A DNA stretch of 11,283 bases. Source: Gemmatimonadota bacterium (GTDB lineage Bacteria > Gemmatimonadota > Gemmatimonadetes > Gemmatimonadales > GWC2-71-9). How positions within the stretch are numbered: position 1 is the stretch's first letter; the number at the start of each line of letters is the position of its first letter. Both the position numbers and the translations under genes were made by a program. Under the pieces are notes generated by a model. That model saw only the letters and a list, made by a program, of their open reading frames with translations. It made no database searches and was not told where the DNA came from. The DNA is taken from contig JAOTWK010000071.1 of the NCBI GenBank assembly GCA_029862935.1, forward strand, positions 1-11,283, given 5' to 3'. Shown here piece after piece: positions 1 through 6,662 of the stretch.

Positions 1-702
1 GCCTTGGTGGCAATGGGGGCGAGCATCGAGGGGCTTGGTACCAACATTCTCACGGTCGAGGGAGTCGAATCGCTCAGTGGGACGCAGCTACACGTCGGAC
101 CGGACCATGTCGAAATCGGGAGCTTCATTGGCCTCGCTGCCGTCACCAACGGCGAGGTGACGATCGAGGGCGTGCGACCGGATGACCTGCGCAGCATCCT
201 CCTCACGTTTGAACGCCTGGGCGTCCGTCCACGTATCGAGGATACCGATCTGGTGGTGGCAGCGAATCAGGAACGACGCATCATGCCCGATCTCGGGGGA
301 CACATTCCCAAGATCGAGGATGGTCCCTGGCCCGCCTTTCCGGCCGACTTGACGTCCATCGCGATCGTGGTCGCAACCCAGTGCGAGGGAATGGTGCTGG
401 TGTTCGAGAAGATGTTCGAGTCGCGCCTCTATTTCGTCGACAAGCTCGTGTCGCTCGGCGCACGACTCCTGTTGTGCGATCCCCACCGGGTCGTGATTGC
501 CGGTCCGTCGCCGCTGCGCGGCGGCGTCGTCGACAGCCCGGATATCCGTGCCGGGATGGCCATGCTGCTCGCCGCGCTGGCAGCCGAAGGGGAGAGCGTG
601 ATCCACAATATCAGGCAGATCGACCGCGGCTACGAGCGGATCGACGCACGCCTGCGTAGCATGGGAGCCCACATCGAGCGAGCGGAGCGCACAGACGCGT
701 GA
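1..702 (+). CDS. murA: UDP-N-acetylglucosamine 1-carboxyvinyltransferase, C-terminal part (5' end outside window)
   Basis: This is the C-terminal 233 codons of MurA, the cytoplasmic enzyme that transfers enolpyruvate from PEP to UDP-GlcNAc in the first committed step of peptidoglycan synthesis. The frame is open from base 1, so the gene enters from the left. With a family length near 420 residues, about 190 are missing, including the loop with the catalytic Cys that fosfomycin attacks. Visible landmarks, numbered within the fragment, are the MGAxIEGLGTN stretch near residues 5-15, the PAFPAD loop with Asp116 (E. coli Asp305), SPDIR with Arg183 (E. coli Arg371), and IDRGYERI with Arg209 (E. 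coli Arg397). The active-site loop reads GPWPAFPAD rather than the more usual PGFPTD or HPAFPTD, which suggests a divergent MurA branch. The TGA stop overlaps the pgeF start. EPSP synthase is excluded by the MurA-type C-terminus. Confidence 0.93.
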   Translation, partial: ALVAMGASIEGLGTNILTVEGVESLSGTQLHVGPDHVEIGSFIGLAAVTNGEVTIEGVRPDDLRSILLTFERLGVRPRIEDTDLVVAANQERRIMPDLGGHIPKIEDGPWPAFPADLTSIAIVVATQCEGMVLVFEKMFESRLYFVDKLVSLGARLLLCDPHRVVIAGPSPLRGGVVDSPDIRAGMAMLLAALAAEGESVIHNIRQIDRGYERIDARLRSMGAHIERAERTDA

Positions 703-1454
703 CCTCGCGAAGCGCCCGGCATCTCCAAGAGCATCCCCTCCACAACACCACGGTTCCTCGGTTCGAGGTCCTCGAATGGCGTGAGCGGTACGGCGTCGTG
801 GCCGGCGTGACAGCGGGTCACGGCATCCTGGACTTCGCTCTGTCCGACTCGGGCACCGATCAGGTGCTCTGGGAAGCGCTGGCGACGGAACTGGGAGGCT
901 TCCACAGCATCGTCGTGAGCCGGCAGCCCCACGGCGGCGAGGTCGGAGTCCACGTCGACCCCGCCCCGGGTCTCACGGTGCTGCAGGGACTGGACGGTCA
1001 CATCACAACCCAAGCGAACGTGCTCCTCGCCGTCACCGTTGCCGACTGCGTCCCTGTCTACCTGTTGGAGCCTGACTCCGGAGCCATCGGGATCCTGCAT
1101 GCCGGATGGCGTGGAACGGCAGGCGGTATCCTCGAGGCGGGGGTTCGCACCCTGGCAGGGCGGTCGCAGAAGCCCCCACAGGCAATCGTAATGCATTGCG
1201 GTATCGCTATTTGCGGCTCCTGTTATGAAGTCGGACCGGAGGTCGCGGAGGCAATCGTGGGCGCGCGTCCCGCCGGCCCTGGACCGCTGGATCTCCGAAG
1301 CGCCCTCGCGAATCAGGCCCACCGGCTCGGTGTAAGCCGAGTCAGCGTGAGTGATTTCTGCACTGCCCACGACCCCACCACGTTCCACTCTCATCGGGCG
1401 TCCGGGCCGGCGGCAGGCCGGATGGCGGCGTACATCGGACGTCGATCGGGTTGA
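699..1454 (+). CDS. pgeF: Peptidoglycan editing factor / laccase-domain protein (YfiH family)
   Basis: This 251-residue protein belongs to the YfiH/PgeF/LACC1 family. Members have been described as polyphenol oxidases and as purine nucleoside phosphorylase/adenosine deaminases. E. coli PgeF is reported to keep wrong amino acids out of the peptidoglycan stem peptide. The expected metal-ligand trio is present: His78 in RQPHGG, Cys117 in TVADCVP and His134 in HAGWRGTAGG. A GIAICGSCYEVGPEV motif lies at 168-182 and a C-terminal CTAHDPTTFHSHR motif near 222-234. The usual GPAIGPCCYE stretch is altered, leaving three cysteines (167, 172, 175) in nine residues. The GTG start gives a GTGA overlap with the murA stop, with GGAG 11 bases upstream, so translation is probably coupled. 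Pairing with murA favours the cell-wall role (inference). The family call is firm; the biochemical activity is not. Confidence 0.92.
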   Translation: MTSRSARHLQEHPLHNTTVPRFEVLEWRERYGVVAGVTAGHGILDFALSDSGTDQVLWEALATELGGFHSIVVSRQPHGGEVGVHVDPAPGLTVLQGLDGHITTQANVLLAVTVADCVPVYLLEPDSGAIGILHAGWRGTAGGILEAGVRTLAGRSQKPPQAIVMHCGIAICGSCYEVGPEVAEAIVGARPAGPGPLDLRSALANQAHRLGVSRVSVSDFCTAHDPTTFHSHRASGPAAGRMAAYIGRRSG

Positions 1455-1479
1455 ACCACTCGCCACGAGCCGCTACATT
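1451..1479 (+). promoter_or_regulatory. Predicted sigma70-type promoter of the rimP-nusA-infB operon
   Basis: TTGAAC (1451-1456) and TACATT (1474-1479) are separated by exactly 17 bases, and each matches the sigma70 consensus at four of six positions. The -35 hexamer overlaps the pgeF TGA stop. Transcription would start near 1485-1487, at the base of the hairpin that precedes rimP, giving a leader of about 38 bases. This is a motif-based prediction; read-through from pgeF could also feed the operon. Confidence 0.5.
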
Positions 1480-1485
1480 CCTTGC

Positions 1486-1517
1486 GGTGCGGGCGCAGTG
1501 GGCCCGCGCTTTTTTTT
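1486..1517 (+). terminator. Intrinsic terminator-type hairpin in the rimP leader (terminator or attenuator)
   Basis: A perfect 6-bp GC core pairs GCGGGC (1489-1494) with GCCCGC (1502-1507) across a 7-base loop. Three more pairs, two of them G-U, extend the stem to 1486-1510. Eight T's follow (1510-1517, the first shared with the stem). This is the classic rho-independent terminator layout and the only such structure I found in the window. It ends seven bases before the rimP ATG. It may end murA-pgeF transcripts, or act as an attenuator in the rimP-nusA leader, or both. The structure is clear; the role is inferred. Confidence 0.8.
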
Positions 1518-1523
1518 GACGTT

Positions 1524-2027
1524 ATGGATCTGACCCTAGACCAGCTCACCGACGAAATCCGTCGGCGCGTCGCCGAACTCGGGTTTGAGCTCGTGGACCT
1601 GAGTAAGGGAGGCACGACGACGCGCACGAGGCTTCAGGTTCGGGTCGATCGACCGGACGCGGGGCCGGGCCATGGCATCTCGGTCGACGAGTGTGCCGCG
1701 GTGAGTCGCGCGCTGGAGGCGTGGCTGGATGCTGACGAGATCCTGGGATCGCGCTACGTACTCGAGGTGTCGTCACCGGGAATCGAACGACCGGTGCGTT
1801 GGCCCGAGCACTGGGAGCGCTACCGAGGTCGAGACGTCCAAGTGCGAATACAAGGCCGGGGCAGGTTTCGCGCAACGATCGAGCGCGTCGCGGGCGACAC
1901 GGTGGTGCTTCGCCCGGCCCAAGGCGAAGAGACAATCGAGGTCCCGTTGACGGCGATCCGGGATGCCACCCTCGTGGTGGATTGGTCCGCGGTCGCGCGT
2001 GGTAGCCCGGACCCGAAGAAGCAATGA
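1524..2027 (+). CDS. rimP: Ribosome maturation factor RimP
   Basis: RimP assists late assembly of the 30S ribosomal subunit. The protein has 167 residues, slightly longer than typical. The N-terminal alpha/beta domain contains FELVDL (21-26), the GISVDEC segment (51-57) and the signature YVLEVSSPGIERP (78-90). The C-terminal SH3-like beta domain spans roughly 95-155 and ends with VPLTAIRDATLVVDW. I chose ATG 1524 because the protein then opens in the family style (MDLTLDQLTDEI). An in-frame TTG at 1482 would add 14 residues encoded by the leader hairpin and would lie at or before the predicted transcript start. There is no Shine-Dalgarno: the bases just upstream are the terminator T-tract and GACGTT. 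It is the first gene of the operon, 18 bases before nusA. The short Lys-rich tail (PDPKKQ) is unremarkable. Confidence 0.95.
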   Translation: MDLTLDQLTDEIRRRVAELGFELVDLSKGGTTTRTRLQVRVDRPDAGPGHGISVDECAAVSRALEAWLDADEILGSRYVLEVSSPGIERPVRWPEHWERYRGRDVQVRIQGRGRFRATIERVAGDTVVLRPAQGEETIEVPLTAIRDATLVVDWSAVARGSPDPKKQ

Positions 2028-2033
2028 GACTTT

Positions 2034-2040
2034 GAAGGAG
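2034..2040 (+). promoter_or_regulatory. Shine-Dalgarno of nusA
   Basis: GAAGGAG lies five bases before the nusA ATG in the 18-base rimP-nusA gap. It is among the strongest ribosome binding sites in the window. It contrasts with the site-less rimP start, so nusA can be translated well independently of rimP. Confidence 0.75.
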
Positions 2041-2045
2041 ACCGG

Positions 2046-3416
2046 ATGGCGAACCCAGAAGGAATGCTGAAGGCGCTTCGGGAACTGGCCAGCGCGAAGC
2101 AGCTCGAGTCGTCGGAGTTGGTCGACCTGCTGCGCGATGGCATTCTCGCCGCGCTCGTCAAGCGACACGGCCCTGAAGTACGTGCGGAGATTGAAATCGA
2201 CGCCGTCGAGGGGAAGATCACGACCACGATCTTGCGCACCGTCGTCGAGAAGGTCGAGGATACCGGCACACAGATCTCGCTGGAAGAAGCGCGGTGGGAA
2301 GACCCAGACTTCCAGGTTGGCGACGTACTCGAGGAAGAAGTCCCGTTCGAGGCATTCGGGCGACTGGCCGTGCAGGCGGCCAAGCAGCGAATCATTCAGC
2401 GAGTGCGCGAAGGCGAGCGCAGTCGCATCCGCGAAGAATTCGGCCATCGGGTGGGCGAACTCATCTCCGGCGAGGTGCAGCAGATCGAGCGCGGCCGCTT
2501 GGTGATCATGTTGAATCGGTTCCGGGAGGCGGAAGCCCTGATTCCGTATCGCGAGCAGAATCCGCGAGAGCATTTCCATCAGGGGGATGCCATCCGGGCG
2601 GTGCTCAAGCGGTTGGACGAGACGCCCAAAGGACCACGCCTCATTCTCTCTCGCGCCGATCCGCTGTTCGTGCAGGCCTTGTTCAAGCTCGAGGTGCCTG
2701 AGATTCAGCAGGGAATCGTCGAAATCCAGGCCGGCGCCCGGGAGGTGGGGAGTCGTACCAAAGTTGCCGTGTCGAGTCGGGACGATGCAATCGATCCGGT
2801 CGGAGCCTGTGTGGGAATGAAGGGCAGCCGCGTCCAGGCCGTCGTGAACGAGCTCGGAGGCGAGCGGATCGACATCGTGCCGTGGTCCCCCGACCCCGAG
2901 CGATTTGCGAAGTTGGCGTTGGCGCCGGCGCGTGTGTCGCGCGTCTTCTCTGAGCCCGAGAGCCGTACGATCCAGGCGATTGTCGACGAAGATCAGCTGT
3001 CGCTCGCCATTGGGCGCAACGGACAGAACGTCCGACTCGCGTCGGAACTCACGGGGTGGAAGATCGATCTGTACTCGAGTCGGGAGTGGCTCGAACGAGC
3101 TGGAGAGGGCGCGGGCCCGCTGTTCGCGCCACTGGAGCCGGAGGACGAGCTCGTGGCAGACGTGCTGCTCACGGAGCTCAAGGGGCTGCCGGGTGACCTC
3201 GTCGAGACGCTGGAAGCGACGGGCATGCGGACCCTGCGCGACGTCTTGGATCTCGAGCACGAAGACGTCCTCAAGATCGACGGCATTACCGCGGAGCAGG
3301 CAGATTCCCTCATGGCCTTCTTGAGCGAGTTGACCGAGGAGAACCCGGACGCCCAGCAGGCGGCAGCGGAGGGCGACGGGGAGGCTCAGGGCTCGGAGGC
3401 GACGCCGGCGGCGTGA
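2046..3416 (+). CDS. nusA: Transcription termination/antitermination factor NusA
   Basis: NusA binds RNA polymerase and nascent RNA, and modulates pausing, intrinsic termination and antitermination. All parts of the 456-residue protein are visible: the RNAP-binding N-terminal domain (about 1-135); an S1 domain (about 136-203, with SGEVQQIERGRLVIML); KH1 (about 204-290, with GACVGMKGSRV at 253-263); KH2 (about 297-350, with AIGRNGQNVRLA at 321-332); one helix-hairpin-helix-like acidic repeat (about 370-428); and a disordered Ala/Glu/Gly tail. The repeat after KH2 resembles one of the two C-terminal repeats of E. coli NusA. The start is fixed by a strong Shine-Dalgarno. The TGA stop overlaps the next start (TGATG). 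NusA is known to repress its own operon through leader termination in E. coli and B. subtilis, so the hairpin before rimP is a plausible target (inference). Confidence 0.98.
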   Translation: MANPEGMLKALRELASAKQLESSELVDLLRDGILAALVKRHGPEVRAEIEIDAVEGKITTTILRTVVEKVEDTGTQISLEEARWEDPDFQVGDVLEEEVPFEAFGRLAVQAAKQRIIQRVREGERSRIREEFGHRVGELISGEVQQIERGRLVIMLNRFREAEALIPYREQNPREHFHQGDAIRAVLKRLDETPKGPRLILSRADPLFVQALFKLEVPEIQQGIVEIQAGAREVGSRTKVAVSSRDDAIDPVGACVGMKGSRVQAVVNELGGERIDIVPWSPDPERFAKLALAPARVSRVFSEPESRTIQAIVDEDQLSLAIGRNGQNVRLASELTGWKIDLYSSREWLERAGEGAGPLFAPLEPEDELVADVLLTELKGLPGDLVETLEATGMRTLRDVLDLEHEDVLKIDGITAEQADSLMAFLSELTEENPDAQQAAAEGDGEAQGSEATPAA

Positions 3417-3736
3417 TGACGCATGCGCAGCTCCGCTTGTTGGGACTCGGTGTCCGTGCGGGATCGGTTGTGATCGGCACCGCAGGTGTGCGCGCCGCTC
3501 TGCAGCGTGGTGACCTTGGACTCGTCGTGGTCGCGGAGGATGCGAGCGACCGAACGAATGACAAAGTCGTGCGGCTCGCCGGTGGCATCGACGTCCCGTT
3601 GCTGACGGGACCCACCGCGGTGGAATTGGGACGTCGAGTGGGACGATCGACGGTGCAGACCGTGGGTGTGCAGGATTCCAAGTTGGTGGCCGGCATCCTT
3701 GGCAAAGGCGAGCCGGTCAAATCGAGGAGGCAGTAA
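3416..3736 (+). CDS. ylxQ: L7Ae/YlxQ-like ribosomal protein family, probable kink-turn RNA-binding protein
   Basis: This 106-residue protein has the compact L7Ae/L30e fold pattern. It opens with LRLLGLGVRAGSVVIGTAGV, followed by a hydrophobic strand and the signature LVVVAEDASDRTNDKV, then VPLLTGPTAVELGRRVGR and a terminal VGVQDSKLVAGIL strand. Bacterial members encoded between nusA and infB (B. subtilis YlxQ) are predicted to bind RNA kink-turns and are not core ribosomal proteins. ATG 3416 overlaps the nusA stop. An adjacent in-frame GTG at 3413 would add one Met, and GGAGG at 3395-3399 is compatible with either. The stop TAA directly abuts the infB start. The ylxR (DUF448) gene that often lies between nusA and ylxQ is absent here. 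The family assignment is good; the RNA target is unknown. Confidence 0.85.
   Translation: MTHAQLRLLGLGVRAGSVVIGTAGVRAALQRGDLGLVVVAEDASDRTNDKVVRLAGGIDVPLLTGPTAVELGRRVGRSTVQTVGVQDSKLVAGILGKGEPVKSRRQ
3724..3730 (+). promoter_or_regulatory. Shine-Dalgarno of infB
   Basis: GAGGAGG within the last codons of ylxQ lies six bases before GTG 3737. It fixes that GTG, directly after the ylxQ TAA, as the infB start. The protein then begins [14 protein letters not shown], the expected IF-2 N-terminus. Confidence 0.7.
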
Positions 3737-6379
3737 GTGGGCAAGACGCGGATCCACGATCTCGCGGCAGAATTCGGTATCGAGAGCGCGCAGCTGATTC
3801 AGATGCTCGCGGACATGGACATCCATGTCCGGAGCCACATGTCCGGGCTCGACGAGGGCCAGGTGGCCCGGGTGCGCACACGCTGGGAACGCCAGAAGCG
3901 ACGCAAGAGTGAGCCGGCCAAGAAGAGCCGGACGCGGCGGAAGAAGACCGCGGTGAAGAAGGAAGAAGAGGCCCCCGCGCCGGCTGCGCGGCCGCGTCGC
4001 CGTCGCCGCACTGCGGCGGAGGTGGCCGCCCGAGAAGAGGCCGAGGAGGAAGCTCGTCTGGTTGCCGAGGCAGTGGAGGCCGCTGAGGCCGAAGCCATCG
4101 AGGAGCCGGAGGAAAAGCGGAGCCTGGAGGAGCGAGCGGCGGCGCTGTTCAAGCAGCCTTCAGATGGTGCGGTGGACGAGCCACCCACCGAAGTGGAAGT
4201 CCCAGTCGCCGAGGTCGAACCCGTCGAAGTGAGCGAACCGGCTCCGGCGGAGGCACGGATCGCCACCCCACCACCACCGAGACCTGCGCGACCGCGACGG
4301 GTCGAGCGTACCCCGCCGCCGAGGCGCAGGCCGACCGCCCCGTCACCACCGCGACCTGTTGCCTCTGCCGCACCGGGCGAGATCGCTGAGGAGCGGCGGC
4401 GAGACAAGAAGCGGCGGCGCAAGGGCAAGCGGTCGCAAGTCGACCAGGACGCGGTACAGGCCAACATCAGTCGGACGATGGCGTCGATCAAAGGTACGGG
4501 CGCGCGCAAGACGTCGCGGCGTCGGGACGATGAGCCTTCGGCGCGAGAGGTGGCCGAGCAGCGCAAGGCCGAAGAGCGTGAGCGGGAGAAGACCCTGGTC
4601 AGGGTGACCGAGTTCATCACGGTTGCCGAGCTTGCATCGACGCTCTCCCTGACGAGCACGGAAATCGTCACCTTCTGTTTCAAGGAACTCGGCATGATGG
4701 TGACGGTGAACCAGCGCCTCGATTTCGACCAGATCGATCTCATCGCGGGGGCGTTCGGATTCAAGGCGCTGCGTGAGGAGGAGTACGTCCCCACGGACGC
4801 CTTGGTGGAAGACGAAGAGGACCGCCAAGAAGATCTCGTGCCGCGACCGCCGGTCGTGACGGTGATGGGTCACGTGGACCATGGAAAGACGTCGCTGCTC
4901 GATCACATTCGGAAGACGAATGTGATTGCGGGCGAATCAGGCGGCATCACGCAGCACATCGGGGCATACCACGTCGCCCTCCCATCCAAGCAGGGCATCA
5001 CGTTCCTCGACACGCCGGGCCACGAGGCGTTCACGGCGATGCGCGCGCGCGGGGCGCAGGTGACCGATATCGTGGTGCTCGTGGTGGCTGCCGACGACCA
5101 AGTGATGCCACAGACCGTTGAGGCCATCAGTCACGCCAGGAATGCAGGCGTTCCGCTGGTGGTTGCCGTGAACAAGATCGATCTTCCCACCGCAGAGGTG
5201 GAGAAGGTCAAGCAAGGGCTGCTGCAGCAGGGTGTCGTGCTGGAGGAATTCGGCGGGGATGTGATGGCGCAGGCGATTTCCGCCAAGTCAGGCCAGGGCG
5301 TCGACGAGCTGTTGGAGAAGATTCTGCTGCAGGCCGAAGTCCTCGACAAGAAGGCGAACCCCGATCGGTTCGCCAAAGGGACCGTGGTCGAGAGTGCGCT
5401 CGATCCGGGTAAAGGACCCGTGGCCACCATCCTGGTGCAAGCCGGGACGCTCAAGGTGGGCCACAACTTCATCAGTGGCAACCTCGCCGGACGCGTGCGC
5501 GCGCTGCTCGATGAGCGTGGACAGCGCGTCGAGGTGGCGGGGCCATCCATTCCAGTCCAGGTGCTGGGTTTCGACGGCGTTCCGCAGGCAGGCGACACGT
5601 TCATGGTGCTGCCCGAGGGTGCGGAGGCGCGGGACATCGCGCAGCGCCGGCAGCGGCTCGATCGTGAGGCCTCGCACCGCCGGAGCCTCCGGGGGCTGTC
5701 ACTCGAAGACCTCTCCCGCCGCATCGAAGAAGGCGAGGTCCAGGCCCTCCGCATCGTCATCAAGGCCGACCAAGGCGGGCCGGCGGAGGCACTCGCCGAC
5801 GCGTTCGCCGAACTGTCGACCGACGAGGTCATGGTCGAGGTGATCCACCGTGGCGTCGGGGCGATTACCGAAAGCGACATTCTCCTTGCCAAGGCGTCCG
5901 GGGCCATCGTGATCGGGTTCAACGTGCGTCCGGATGCCAATGCGCGAAGCGTGGCCGAGCGGGAGAGTGTCGACGTTCGCACGTATCGCGTGATCTACGA
6001 AGCCGTCGAGTCGGTGCGCGCGGCGCTCGAAGGGCTTCTCTCGCCCGAGCAACGGGAGATCGTGCTCGGCGAGGCCGAAGTCCGCCAGACATTCAAGATC
6101 TCCGGAGTCGGGACGATCGCCGGCAGCTTCGTCCGCGCGGGTACGATCGCGCGCAATGCGTCCATACGAGTGGTTCGAGACGGCGTCGAGGTGTACAGCG
6201 GATCGCTCGGCAGCCTCAAGCGGTTCAAGGATGACGTGCGCGAGGTCAAGGAGGGACTCGAGTGCGGCATCGGCGTAGAGAATTTCAATGACATCAAGGT
6301 CGGCGACGTCCTCGAGGCATACCGTATCGAAGAGATCGCCCGCTCGCTCGAATCGGCGGGAGCCGCCAAAGACAACTGA
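3737..6379 (+). CDS. infB: Translation initiation factor IF-2
   Basis: IF-2 is the GTPase that places initiator fMet-tRNA on the 30S subunit and promotes 50S joining. This 880-residue form has an IF2_N module at 1-50; a long disordered linker of about 235 residues, first Lys/Arg/Glu-rich and then Pro/Val/Glu-rich and Arg-rich; and a second IF2_N-like module at about 288-345. The G domain follows: G1 GHVDHGKT at 378-385, the [11 protein letters not shown] switch I segment near 398-408, G3 DTPGH at 425-429, G4 NKID at 479-482 and G5 SAK at 515-517. Then come domain II, domain III (about 655-760) and the C-terminal fMet-tRNA-binding barrel ([15 protein letters not shown] near 792-806). All G motifs are intact and I see no frameshift. 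A perfect short inverted repeat lies 70 bases into the gene (3810-3831). It sits between ylxQ, which it abuts, and ylxP, one base away. Confidence 0.98.
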   Translation: MGKTRIHDLAAEFGIESAQLIQMLADMDIHVRSHMSGLDEGQVARVRTRWERQKRRKSEPAKKSRTRRKKTAVKKEEEAPAPAARPRRRRRTAAEVAAREEAEEEARLVAEAVEAAEAEAIEEPEEKRSLEERAAALFKQPSDGAVDEPPTEVEVPVAEVEPVEVSEPAPAEARIATPPPPRPARPRRVERTPPPRRRPTAPSPPRPVASAAPGEIAEERRRDKKRRRKGKRSQVDQDAVQANISRTMASIKGTGARKTSRRRDDEPSAREVAEQRKAEEREREKTLVRVTEFITVAELASTLSLTSTEIVTFCFKELGMMVTVNQRLDFDQIDLIAGAFGFKALREEEYVPTDALVEDEEDRQEDLVPRPPVVTVMGHVDHGKTSLLDHIRKTNVIAGESGGITQHIGAYHVALPSKQGITFLDTPGHEAFTAMRARGAQVTDIVVLVVAADDQVMPQTVEAISHARNAGVPLVVAVNKIDLPTAEVEKVKQGLLQQGVVLEEFGGDVMAQAISAKSGQGVDELLEKILLQAEVLDKKANPDRFAKGTVVESALDPGKGPVATILVQAGTLKVGHNFISGNLAGRVRALLDERGQRVEVAGPSIPVQVLGFDGVPQAGDTFMVLPEGAEARDIAQRRQRLDREASHRRSLRGLSLEDLSRRIEEGEVQALRIVIKADQGGPAEALADAFAELSTDEVMVEVIHRGVGAITESDILLAKASGAIVIGFNVRPDANARSVAERESVDVRTYRVIYEAVESVRAALEGLLSPEQREIVLGEAEVRQTFKISGVGTIAGSFVRAGTIARNASIRVVRDGVEVYSGSLGSLKRFKDDVREVKEGLECGIGVENFNDIKVGDVLEAYRIEEIARSLESAGAAKDN
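3810..3831 (+). repeat. Perfect 9-bp inverted repeat inside infB
   Basis: CGGACATGG (3810-3818) and CCATGTCCG (3823-3831) are exact reverse complements separated by ACAT. A third partial copy, ACATGTCCGG, follows at 3837-3846. The DNA encodes the conserved [11 protein letters not shown] stretch of IF-2, so protein constraint may be the cause. In mRNA it would form a stable tetraloop hairpin about 70 bases after the start codon. Function is unknown. Confidence 0.5.
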
Positions 6380-6380
6380 C

Positions 6381-6662
6381 GTGATTGTCGGCATCGTCAC
6401 CTGGGAGCTGCACGTGAGCGGGTGCCGGTCGCTCAAAGACAAACGGCGGATTCTCAAGAGCCTCAAGGACCGCCTCCACCAGCGGTTCAACGTGTCGGTG
6501 GCAGAAACGGCGTATCAGGACACGTGGCAACGAGCAGAACTGACGTGCGGAGTCGTTGCGACCGATCGCCGGCATGCGGAAAGCGTGCTGTCTGCCGCTG
6601 ATGGCCTGGTGAGTGCCAACGGCTCGGTGAGAATCATCGACTCCACAACCATGATCCGATGA
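6381..6662 (+). CDS. ylxP: DUF503 family protein YlxP
   Basis: This 93-residue protein begins VIVGIVTWELHVSGCRSLKD and continues with KRRILKSLKDRLHQRFNVSV and AETAYQDTWQRAEL, the hallmark of DUF503/YlxP. The family is encoded between infB and rbfA in many bacteria. Its biochemical role is not established, although context suggests a link to 30S assembly or rbfA function. GTG 6381 is one base after the infB stop and gives the standard family N-terminus. The reading frame stays open upstream to an ATG at 6288 inside infB, but that extension is basic sequence with no family resemblance. There is no well-placed Shine-Dalgarno, so re-initiation after infB is likely. The stop overlaps the rbfA ATG (ATGA). 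Confidence 0.9.
   Translation: MIVGIVTWELHVSGCRSLKDKRRILKSLKDRLHQRFNVSVAETAYQDTWQRAELTCGVVATDRRHAESVLSAADGLVSANGSVRIIDSTTMIR

Noticed and set aside
630..1466. 278-codon open frame on the - strand across pgeF
   Set aside because: Antisense to pgeF, Arg/His-rich low-information translation, no recognisable domain or ribosome binding site.
1482..1523. TTG 1482 as an upstream start for rimP
   Set aside because: It would encode 14 extra residues from the terminator hairpin and lies at or before the predicted transcript start. ATG 1524 gives a normal RimP N-terminus.
1516..1544. TTGACG at the end of the T-tract as a -35 element
   Set aside because: No acceptable -10 hexamer lies 16-18 bases downstream, and transcription would start inside rimP.
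1773..3260. Long open frame on the - strand (495 codons) across rimP and nusA
   Set aside because: It lies wholly antisense to two clear conserved genes. Long antisense frames are expected from GC-rich codon bias, and its translation resembles no family I recognise.
3799..4794. 331-codon Ser/Arg-rich frame on the - strand inside infB
   Set aside because: It is the complement of the repetitive charged IF-2 linker; the Ser/Arg/Ala composition is an artefact of that.
6288..6380. ATG 6288 as the ylxP start
   Set aside because: The extra 31 residues overlap infB out of frame and do not resemble DUF503; the family begins with the IVGIVTWELH-type strand encoded from 6381.
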